A stretch of 7,513 nt of DNA, taken from assembly GCA_016882345.1 (NCBI GenBank), contig VGQR01000087.1, positions 1 to 7,513 of the forward strand, in the 5' to 3' direction. This stretch comes from Cyanobacteria bacterium K_DeepCast_35m_m2_023. GTDB taxonomy: Bacteria > Cyanobacteriota > Cyanobacteriia > PCC-6307 > Cyanobiaceae. The position numbers and the translations under genes were made by a program. Of this stretch, positions 1 to 5,427 are shown one piece after another; position 1 is the first letter of the stretch, and the number at the start of each line of letters is the position of its first letter. Below the pieces are notes generated by a model. That model was not told the DNA's origin, did no database searches, and worked only from the letters and a program-made list of their open reading frames with translations.

Positions 1-119
1 CGCTCGGCCAGGGCGGCGAACTCGCCGACCGCCAGGCGGTTGCGGCTGCCATGGCCGCAGATCAACACGCCGATCGGTCCGTCGGCGCTGGTGCTCAGGG
101 AGGCGGGATCGAAGGGCAT
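1..119 (-). CDS. Sirohydrochlorin chelatase-like protein (CbiX/SirB family), N-terminal fragment
   Basis: Only the first 39 residues are present; the gene runs leftward out of the window. The protein begins MPFDPASL and reaches the motif GVLICGHGSRNRLAV at about residues 17-31. The GHGSR motif on a first beta strand is typical of the CbiX/SirB class II chelatases, which insert cobalt or iron into sirohydrochlorin for cobalamin or siroheme synthesis in the cytoplasm; His23 would be the metal-binding catalytic histidine. The ATG start (complement of 117-119) is preceded by AGGA ten bases upstream (complement of 130-133), a reasonable ribosome binding site. The gene is divergent from the toxin-antitoxin pair and shares its upstream region with it. 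Which metal is used, and whether the chelatase is fused to another cobalamin domain, cannot be told from this fragment. Confidence 0.75.
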   Translation of the reverse strand, partial: MPFDPASLSTSADGPIGVLICGHGSRNRLAVGEFAALAE

Positions 120-136
120 GGAAACTCTGTCCTGTC

Positions 137-168
137 TTGACCTTATGAGGCCAGTCCCCCACTAGGAT
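137..168 (+). promoter_or_regulatory. Possible promoter of the toxin-antitoxin cassette
   Basis: TTGACC at 137-142 matches five of six bases of a -35 box. The best downstream candidate for a -10 box is TAGGAT at 163-168 (four of six matches), but the spacer of 20 bases is longer than usual. If it is real, transcription would start near 175, inside or next to the palindrome at 166-179, and upstream of the GTG start at 197. This is only a pattern match. Confidence 0.25.
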
Positions 169-179
169 GTGTACACATC
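166..179. promoter_or_regulatory. Perfect 14-bp palindrome with TGTACA core, likely antitoxin operator
   Basis: GATGTGTACACATC equals its own reverse complement over all 14 bases. Its centre is TGTACA (170-175), the core hexamer described for operators bound by the YefM antitoxin of YefM-YoeB systems. It sits 17 bases before the GTG at 197 of a Phd/YefM-family antitoxin gene, where such an autoregulatory operator is expected. It also overlaps the candidate -10 region, so binding would block transcription. That the neighbouring antitoxin binds here is inference; the symmetry is seen directly. Confidence 0.6.
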
Positions 180-196
180 TCGGCGGAAATCTTGCC

Positions 197-460
197 GTGC
201 GCGTAGGCATCCGGGAGCTCAGGGCCCAACTGGCTTTCCAGCTCGAGTCGGCCACACCGATCGAGGTAACCCGCCATGGTCGAACCATTGGGCTCTACGT
301 ACCTCTTCCCCAGCACGGCGGCCAAGAGGATCAGGAGCGTTTGCTCGAGGCTGGACGATTGATGCAGGCCGAACTCGTGCGATTGGGTCTGGATGAAGAG
401 CGCTTGAGTGCTGATTTCAAGGTTTGGCGTGAGCGCAGCCACCGACCCGATGAGGCCTGA
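197..460 (+). CDS. Type II toxin-antitoxin system antitoxin, Phd/YefM family
   Basis: This is a small protein of 87 residues from the GTG start. It begins (M)RVGIRELRAQLAFQLE and continues with TPIEVTRHGRTIGLYVPLP. That is the Phd/YefM DNA-binding fold: a first beta strand and helix with the RELR motif, then the VTRHGR-IG-YVP hairpin. The charged, helical remainder (about residues 38-87) should be the flexible part that wraps the toxin. The longer frame from ATG 167 adds ten residues, but that ATG lies inside a perfect operator-like palindrome and has no spaced ribosome binding site, while GTG 197 places RVGIREL at the N-terminus as in most family members. The gene is followed after 2 bases by a PIN-domain toxin. 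It should neutralise the toxin and repress its own operon. Family assignment is confident; the start is inferred. Confidence 0.85.
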   Translation: MRVGIRELRAQLAFQLESATPIEVTRHGRTIGLYVPLPQHGGQEDQERLLEAGRLMQAELVRLGLDEERLSADFKVWRERSHRPDEA

Positions 461-462
461 CG

Positions 463-880
463 GTGGAGCGCAAGCGGCTCGTCATCGACGCCAATATCCT
501 GATCCGGGCTTACTTGGGCGTGCGGGTAAGGGCTTTGATTGCGGAATACGTTGGTCGCATCGATTTTTTTTGTTGCGGAGTCCAACGTCAGAGAGGCCAC
601 TGCCTATATCTCGGATCTCGCCAGGCAGAAAAGGCTTGATGAACGGGTCTGCAGTGATGCATTGGGCAGTTTGATCCGGGTGATGCAATTGGTCGAGGAC
701 GCCGTAGTGGTCGGCGCACGAGACGAGGCTTTGGCCCGGGTTCGGGATGCAGATGACTGGCCTGCTCTCGCCTTGGCCATGCAGCTGGAATGTGCGATCT
801 GGACCGAAGACCAGGACTTTTTTGGTACGGGTGTCGCCACGTGGACGACCAATACGGTCGAGCTGTACCTGAAGTCCTGA
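463..880 (+). pseudogene. PIN-domain (VapC-like) toxin, frameshifted at a T8 run
   Basis: A GTG two bases after the antitoxin stop opens a frame beginning (M)ERKRLVIDANILIRAYLG, the first acidic motif of PIN-domain ribonucleases (Asp9). After eight T (564-571) the homology moves to the next frame, which continues FFVAESNVREATAYI (second motif, Glu44), then DADDWPALALAM (Asp95, Asp97, Asp98) and WTEDQDFFGTGVATW (Asp116, Asp118), ending at the TGA 878-880. With one T fewer the product would be 138 residues with all PIN acidic residues present. As written, the first frame stops at 637-639 after 58 residues and lacks most of the active site. PIN toxins cleave tRNA, rRNA or mRNA with Mg2+ or Mn2+ and are held inactive by the antitoxin. 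The lesion may be a true inactivating mutation, a homopolymer sequencing error, or a slippage site that restores some full-length toxin. Confidence 0.85.
564..571 (+). other. Eight-T homopolymer at the toxin frameshift point
   Basis: The reading frame with PIN homology changes by exactly one base across this run. Eight T in otherwise GC-rich DNA is a recognised hotspot for replication errors, for RNA polymerase slippage and for base-calling errors. The base next to the run on each side is fixed by the flanking codons (GAT before, GTT after), so the simplest ancestral state is seven T. Confidence 0.7.
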
Positions 881-914
881 TCTGCGCGAAGATTTGACGC
901 CTTGGTTCAGTTCC

Positions 915-1580
915 ATGGGCCTGCGCCTGCCCCCCTACCAGCCCCTGCCGCCTCCGGCCAAGGACCAGCCCCTGCAGGAGCTGCCGATCCTGAGCCTGCA
1001 GCCCACCCAGCTGTGCGTGGGTCTGGCCGAGGTGGCCAGCCGCATCAAAGACTTCAAGGACGACAGCCCCAAGCAACAGCGCGAGTACCTGGCCAGCAAG
1101 CCGGTGCCGCTGGTGCGCAGCCGCTGCGGCGCCGTCTGGATGGTGGATCGCCACCATCGCCTGCGGGCCCTGGTCGAACTGCAGCCCGACGCCATCGCGT
1201 TTGGCTATGTGGTGCTTGAGGTCGACAGCGACGACCGCGCCACCGTGCTGGCCGAGCTGCATCAACGCGGCTGGCTGTATCTGTATGACGGCCGCGGCCT
1301 GGGGCCGCTGAGCCCGACCGTGCTGCCGGCCAACCTGACCGGGCTGCAGGACGATCCCTACCGCAGCCTGGTCTGGAAGCTGAAGAAAGAGAAGGTGATC
1401 GAGGCGGCGCCGCTGATCCCGTTTCACGAGTTTCGCTGGGGCGCCTGGCTGCGCAGCCGCACCCTGCCGCCGTTCAGCTCGCAGCGGCTGGAGCCGGCGC
1501 TGCCGGCGGCCCGGGCCCTAGCCCGTTCAACGGCCGCCTCCCATCTGGCGGGTTGGAAGGGCGCTGGCGCCGCCGCCTGA
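915..1580 (+). CDS. ParB-like protein (ParBc_2 family), stand-alone
   Basis: The product has 221 residues from ATG 915; an in-frame TTG at 894 would add seven. The N-terminal part has the ParB/sulfiredoxin-like layout: a strand LPILSLQPTQLCVG (about 23-36), then VASRIKDF, a helix with QQREYL, PVPLVRSRCGAVWMVDRHHRLRAL with the conserved DRHHR at 78-82, and a C-terminal block DDPYRSLVWKLKK (147-159) followed by FHEFRWGAWLR. This matches the putative ParB-like nuclease family ParBc_2 as I recall it. There is no ParA partner and no clear helix-turn-helix, so a role in chromosome partitioning is unlikely; related ParB-fold proteins include nucleotide-binding and nuclease-like enzymes, and the substrate here is unknown. 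It lies 34 bases after the toxin and 2 bases before the parvulin-like gene, so it may be cotranscribed with the latter. Neither candidate start has a good ribosome binding site. Confidence 0.7.
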   Translation: MGLRLPPYQPLPPPAKDQPLQELPILSLQPTQLCVGLAEVASRIKDFKDDSPKQQREYLASKPVPLVRSRCGAVWMVDRHHRLRALVELQPDAIAFGYVVLEVDSDDRATVLAELHQRGWLYLYDGRGLGPLSPTVLPANLTGLQDDPYRSLVWKLKKEKVIEAAPLIPFHEFRWGAWLRSRTLPPFSSQRLEPALPAARALARSTAASHLAGWKGAGAAA

Positions 1581-1582
1581 CC

Positions 1583-2281
1583 ATGACCGGCGGCCGTCGC
1601 GACCACAGCAGCGTCAGCAGCCGCGACCTGGCCCGTTGGGGCCTGCTCGAGGCGGTCCGCCGCGAAGCGGCCCGCGATCAGCTGATCGCGACAGTGGCGC
1701 TGCCGTCCCAGCCCGTGCTCGAGGTGCTGCTGAGCCAGTGGGCCCAGAACCAGGGTCTCACCAGCCAGGACGCGCTGGATCGTTGGTTGGCCGAGCGCAG
1801 CCTCGGCCCCGCTGATCTGCCGGATCTGGCCGCACGGGGCTGGCGCTGGCAGCAATGGTGCGAGCGCGAGGGTGCCGCCCGTCTCAACACCACCTTTCTG
1901 GCGCGCAAGGCCGGCCTCGATCAGGTGCGCTACTGGCGCCTGCTCAGCGGCGACCAGGACCTGGCGGCCGAGCTCTACCAGCAGCTGCGCGAGGGCGAAA
2001 CGGCTTTCGAGCAGCTGGCCGGGCTGAGCAGCAGGGCGGGCATCCAGGTCGAGCAGGCCGGTCCAGTGCCGCTCGAGCAACTGCAGAGCGATCTGGCCGC
2101 CCTGCTGCGGGTCAGCGAGGTGGGTGTGGTGTGGGCGCCCCGTCCGGCCCAGCAGGGGGGCTGGCAGATCGTGTTGCTGCAGCAGCGCCAACCGGCGGTT
2201 CTCGATGGGGCGATGCGGCAACAATTGCTTGACGAGATCGGTTCGGTGGCCCTCGATCAGCTGCAATCAAGCATTCGTTAG
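1583..2281 (+). CDS. Parvulin/SurA-like peptidylprolyl isomerase-like protein, cytoplasmic
   Basis: The product has 232 residues from ATG 1583, two bases after the ParB-like stop; an in-frame TTG at 1553 would extend it back into that gene and is less likely. Residues 15-105 form a helical SurA-N/trigger-like region (LLEAVRREAARDQLIATVAL and following). Residues about 112-205 follow the parvulin pattern of cyanobacterial isomerase-like proteins next to type I secretion genes: LDQVRYWRLL, AAELYQQLREGETAFEQLA, GPVPLEQLQSDLAALLR, then GGWQIVLLQ. The conserved glycine-rich loop and active-site residues are only partly recognisable, so catalysis is uncertain. No signal peptide or membrane segment is present, so it should act in the cytoplasm, perhaps keeping a secretion substrate unfolded or feeding it to the transporter encoded 137 bases downstream. 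Family call is fairly good; the link to secretion is inference from neighbourhood. Confidence 0.7.
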   Translation: MTGGRRDHSSVSSRDLARWGLLEAVRREAARDQLIATVALPSQPVLEVLLSQWAQNQGLTSQDALDRWLAERSLGPADLPDLAARGWRWQQWCEREGAARLNTTFLARKAGLDQVRYWRLLSGDQDLAAELYQQLREGETAFEQLAGLSSRAGIQVEQAGPVPLEQLQSDLAALLRVSEVGVVWAPRPAQQGGWQIVLLQQRQPAVLDGAMRQQLLDEIGSVALDQLQSSIR

Positions 2282-2303
2282 GACAACAAAAACTCGATTG
2301 GGT

Positions 2304-2332
2304 CCACACACGGTGTGATCGATTCTGTGTGG
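2304..2332. repeat. Inverted repeat CCACACA / TGTGTGG upstream of the transporter gene
   Basis: The arms at 2304-2310 and 2326-2332 are exact reverse complements separated by 15 bases. The spacer adds a second option: CACAC at 2307-2311 and GTGTG at 2313-2317 are also complementary, so two mutually exclusive pairings are possible. TTGGGT (2298-2303) and GATTCT (2321-2326), 17 bases apart, are weak -35 and -10 candidates overlapping the repeat. This 137-bp gap is the only sizeable non-coding stretch before the secretion genes, so an operator or a 5' leader structure is plausible. No T tract follows, so it is not a typical intrinsic terminator. Confidence 0.35.
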
Positions 2333-2351
2333 TGATCAGCCAACAATCATT

Positions 2352-2359
2352 GCGATCGC
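2352..2359. repeat. HIP1 octamer GCGATCGC
   Basis: The palindrome GCGATCGC is the highly iterated HIP1 element characteristic of many cyanobacterial genomes. It appears once in this window, in the gap between the parvulin-like gene and the transporter gene. It supports a cyanobacterial origin but a single copy is weak evidence by itself. Confidence 0.6.
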
Positions 2360-2418
2360 GCCAGCATCTGCGCCGATCCGTTACAGGGGGTTGAGCTTGA
2401 GTTCCGAGCCTCCATTCA

Positions 2419-5400
2419 ATGCCACTGGCGGCTTCACTCAAAGCATTGGCCGCCTGGGCGCCGTTTGACCAGCTGCCCCGCTCGCAGCAGGCACCGTTGG
2501 CCGAGCAGATGGTGCCGTTGCAGTTGCGGCCCGGTCAAAAGCTGATCGACTTTGGGGCGCCATCTCCCGGTGCCCTGTTGCTGGTTCGCGGTCAATTGCG
2601 CCTGTTGGCCCGCGACGAGCGGGGTGAGCCGTTCACCTTGCAGCGCCTGGGGCCGGGCAGCACAGCAGGGGTCGTGCCGTTGTTGCGGGGCAGCAATCCA
2701 TTGGCCCTGGCCGCGGCCGAGCTGTCGCAGGTGTGGCTGCTGCCGGCAGAGGCGCTGTTGCCGCTGGTGCAGCAGCGGGGCGAGCTGCAGGCGGCCTTTG
2801 CCAAGCCCACCCTCGAAGAGCTCTATGGCGTGCTCGAGCCGTGCGGGGCGGTGCGCCTGCCCAGCCGTACGGCCTTGCTCAACTGGGTGTCCAACCAGCT
2901 GGCCGAGCACGCAGAGCGCCAGCAGGTGGTGTTGCTGCCCCCAGGGGAGCATCGCCTGGACCCGACCAGCCCGCCGCTGCTGCTCAGCAGCGCCAACGTC
3001 GAGGGCGGTCAACCGGGGCAGCAGTTCGGGGCAGCCGACGTGGTGCGCGTCCAGGGCCGGCTGCCGGCACGCCTGCTGGTCCGCCCCGAACCCTGGCCCC
3101 CCCAGGCCCTGCCGGCGGCGCTGGTGGTGGGCACCGGGGTTGAGGCCAGTGGCGACGCGGCCTCAGAGCTGATCGAGCCCGAATGGCTCGACAACCCGTC
3201 GGCGTTGGTGCCGCAGCAACAGCGCGACGCCCTCGAGGACTGGTACGGCCGTCAGGTGTCCGATGGCACGTTTCCCCACTTGAGCGGCAGCGGCGAGCTG
3301 GATGAAGCGCTGGCCTGCCTGCGCATGCTGGCGCGTCAGTTCGATCTGCCGTTTCGGCGCGATGTGCTGCGGCGGGTGCTAGCCGATCAACTGCAGCGCC
3401 AGGGCGACGAGGGGCTCGGACCCCTGCAGCTGGCAGCGTTGTGCGACCTGATGGGTTTGCGGGCCTCGCTGTTGCAGCTGCCGCTCGAGCAGCTGCCGCG
3501 GCTGCAGCCGCCGGCGCTCAGCTGGTTCGAAGGCCATCCCCAGGTCATCTGGCAGATCAACGCTCGCGAGGCCCTGGTGAGCGATCCGCGCACCAGACAA
3601 CAGCAGCGCCTGCCGCTCGAGGCCGTGGGCAGCGTCGGCCCCCAGGGCACCGTGCCCGTGCTGTGCATCGAACGCAGCGCCACCAGCCCCAGCAAGCGCT
3701 TTGGCCTGGCCTGGTTTGTGCCAGCCCTGCAGCAGCACAAGCTGATCCTGGTTCAGGTGCTGATCGCCAGCTTCTTTGTGCAGCTGTTTGCGCTGCTCAA
3801 TCCGCTGCTGATTCAGCAGATCATTGACGCGGTCATCACCCAGGGCAACCTCAGCAGCCTGAATGTGCTGGGCACGCTGCTGGTGGGCATGGCGGTGGCC
3901 CAGGCGGTGCTGGGCTCGCTGCGCACCTACCTGTTTTCAGACACCACCAACCGCATCGACGTGGCGCTGGGCGCCTCGATCATCGACCACCTATTGCGGT
4001 TGCCCCTCGGCTATTTCGCTCGCCGGCCGGTGGGTGAGATCAGCAGCCGCATCAACGAGCTCGAGAAGATCCGCCGCTTTCTAACCGGCACCGCGCTGAC
4101 GGTGGTGCTCGATGCGCTGTTCTCGTTGATCTACATCGCCGTGATGCTGCTGTACTCGGTGCCGCTCACGATCTGGGCCCTGGCGGTGGTGCCGCTGTTC
4201 CTGGGGGTCACCGCCCTCAGCGCCCCGGCGATTCAACGCCAGTTGCGCGATCAGGCCGAGGCCAATGCCCGCGTGCAGAGCCATCTGGTCGAGACCCTCG
4301 GCGGCATGGAAACGGTCAAGGGCCAGGGCATGGAGCTGCACAGCCGCTGGCGTTGGCAGCAGCTCTACAGCACCCAGATCCTGGCGGGCTTCCGCAACAC
4401 GGTCACCAGCACCGCCGCCGGCTCGGCCAGCCGCTTTCTGGAGCAGCTCTCGGGGCTGCTGGTGCTGTGGGTGGGGGCCACCCTGGTGCTCAAGGGCGAG
4501 CTGACCCTGGGCCAGCTGATCGCCTTTCGCATCTTGGCGGGCTACGTCACCAGTCCGCTGCTGCGGCTGGCCACCCTGTGGCAGAGCTTCCAGGAAACGT
4601 CGTTGTCGCTCGAACGGCTGGCCGACATCGTCGATCACCCCGAGGAGATCGAGATCGCCGGCGAGCAGCTGCCGCCGCTGCCGCCCGTGCAGGGGCACAT
4701 CGCCTACCAGGGGCTCAGCTTTCGCTTTGCGCAGCAGGGACCGCTGCAGCTGGCCAATGTCAACCTGGAGATCGCGGCGGGCAGTTTTGTCGGCATCGTC
4801 GGCAGCAGCGGCAGCGGCAAGAGCACCCTGCTCAAGCTGCTCACACGCCTGTACGACCCCAGCGAGGGCGTGATCCGCATCGACGGTCACAACATCGTCA
4901 AGGTGGACCTCTACTCGCTGCGGGCCCAGATCGGCGTGGTGCCGCAGGACAGCCTGCTGTTTGACGGCAGCGTCATGGCCAACCTGGCGCTGGCCCGCCC
5001 CGATGCCGGCTTCGAGGAGATCGTGCAGGCGGCCCAGGTGGCCTGTGCCCACGAGTTCATTCAGGCCTTGCCCGCCGGTTACAGCAGTTCGGTCGGCGAG
5101 CGGGGGGCGGCGCTGAGCGGCGGCCAGCGGCAGCGCATCGCCATTGTCCGCATGGTGCTCAAGCGGCCGCGGCTGCTGATTCTTGATGAGGCCACCAGCG
5201 CCCTCGATGTCGACACCGAACGGCAACTCACCGCCAACCTGATGGAGACCTACCGCGGCAGCACGGTGCTGTTCATCACCCATCGGCTCGGGGCGCTGCG
5301 CCATGCCGACCGAATCCTGGTGATGGACCAGGGCGCCCTGGTTGAGCAGGGCAGCCACGACGAGCTGATGGCGCTGCGCGGCCGCTACGCCACCTTGTTT

Positions 5401-5427
5401 GCCCAGCAGGAGGCATCACTGACATGA
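2419..5427 (+). CDS. Type I secretion ABC transporter with cNMP-binding-like and degenerate C39 domains (HetC/Sll1180-like)
   Basis: The product is a 1002-residue inner-membrane exporter subunit. Residues about 10-128 resemble a cyclic-nucleotide-binding beta roll (LRPGQKLIDFGAPSPGALLLVRGQLRLL), but the phosphate-binding cassette region (78-102) lacks the usual Gly-Glu and Arg, so cAMP binding is doubtful. Residues 130-270 are an uncharacterised linker. Residues about 280-415 form a C39 peptidase-like domain in which the catalytic Cys is Glu296 while His373 and Asp389 remain. Membrane segments occupy about 440-715. The nucleotide-binding domain has Walker A GSSGSGKST (795-803), Q-loop Gln843, signature LSGGQ (899-903), Walker B LLILDE with Asp923-Glu924, and H-loop His955, all intact. 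It should use ATP to export an uncleaved protein with the HlyD-like adaptor encoded next and an outer-membrane TolC. An in-frame stop at 2398-2400 makes ATG 2419 the first possible start; AGGGGG at 2385-2390 is too distant to serve it. Sll1180-type transporters export S-layer protein in Synechocystis; the cargo here is not known. Confidence 0.93.
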   Translation: MPLAASLKALAAWAPFDQLPRSQQAPLAEQMVPLQLRPGQKLIDFGAPSPGALLLVRGQLRLLARDERGEPFTLQRLGPGSTAGVVPLLRGSNPLALAAAELSQVWLLPAEALLPLVQQRGELQAAFAKPTLEELYGVLEPCGAVRLPSRTALLNWVSNQLAEHAERQQVVLLPPGEHRLDPTSPPLLLSSANVEGGQPGQQFGAADVVRVQGRLPARLLVRPEPWPPQALPAALVVGTGVEASGDAASELIEPEWLDNPSALVPQQQRDALEDWYGRQVSDGTFPHLSGSGELDEALACLRMLARQFDLPFRRDVLRRVLADQLQRQGDEGLGPLQLAALCDLMGLRASLLQLPLEQLPRLQPPALSWFEGHPQVIWQINAREALVSDPRTRQQQRLPLEAVGSVGPQGTVPVLCIERSATSPSKRFGLAWFVPALQQHKLILVQVLIASFFVQLFALLNPLLIQQIIDAVITQGNLSSLNVLGTLLVGMAVAQAVLGSLRTYLFSDTTNRIDVALGASIIDHLLRLPLGYFARRPVGEISSRINELEKIRRFLTGTALTVVLDALFSLIYIAVMLLYSVPLTIWALAVVPLFLGVTALSAPAIQRQLRDQAEANARVQSHLVETLGGMETVKGQGMELHSRWRWQQLYSTQILAGFRNTVTSTAAGSASRFLEQLSGLLVLWVGATLVLKGELTLGQLIAFRILAGYVTSPLLRLATLWQSFQETSLSLERLADIVDHPEEIEIAGEQLPPLPPVQGHIAYQGLSFRFAQQGPLQLANVNLEIAAGSFVGIVGSSGSGKSTLLKLLTRLYDPSEGVIRIDGHNIVKVDLYSLRAQIGVVPQDSLLFDGSVMANLALARPDAGFEEIVQAAQVACAHEFIQALPAGYSSSVGERGAALSGGQRQRIAIVRMVLKRPRLLILDEATSALDVDTERQLTANLMETYRGSTVLFITHRLGALRHADRILVMDQGALVEQGSHDELMALRGRYATLFAQQEASLT
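5408..5413 (+). promoter_or_regulatory. Perfect Shine-Dalgarno AGGAGG for the HlyD-like gene
   Basis: AGGAGG lies inside the last codons of the transporter gene, ten bases before ATG 5424. It fixes the start of the adaptor gene and, with the ATGA stop-start overlap, indicates translational coupling. No other gene in the window has so strong a site, which suggests the adaptor is translated at least as efficiently as the transporter. Confidence 0.75.

Noticed and set aside
539..880. A separate 113-residue gene starting at ATG 539
   Set aside because: Its first residues (up to about the T8 run) have no homology value, and the PIN fold needs the Asp motif encoded upstream in the other frame. It is the back part of the frameshifted toxin.
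915..1580. A chromosome or plasmid partitioning ParB with a nearby origin
   Set aside because: There is no ParA, no helix-turn-helix region, no parS-like repeats and the length and motifs fit the stand-alone ParBc_2 group.
2304..2332. An intrinsic terminator after the parvulin-like gene
   Set aside because: The stem is only 7 bp with a 15-base loop and is followed by GTGATCAG rather than a T tract.
2313..2337. A CRP or NtcA binding site upstream of the transporter
   Set aside because: A TGTGA half-site is present but no TCACA partner six bases away, and no GTA-N8-TAC pattern occurs.
3259..3600. An active C39 leader peptidase in the transporter
   Set aside because: Aligned on the DCG-ACL pattern the sequence reads DEA-ACL, so the nucleophile is missing; Cys300 corresponds to the non-catalytic second cysteine position.
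4081..5358. A 425-residue open frame on the minus strand opposite the transporter gene, and similar long frames at 5385-6467, 1424-2266 and 588-1427
   Set aside because: They lie wholly opposite genes with clear family motifs, show repetitive Leu/Gln/Ala/Arg/His composition and no recognisable domain, as expected from antisense frames in GC-rich DNA.
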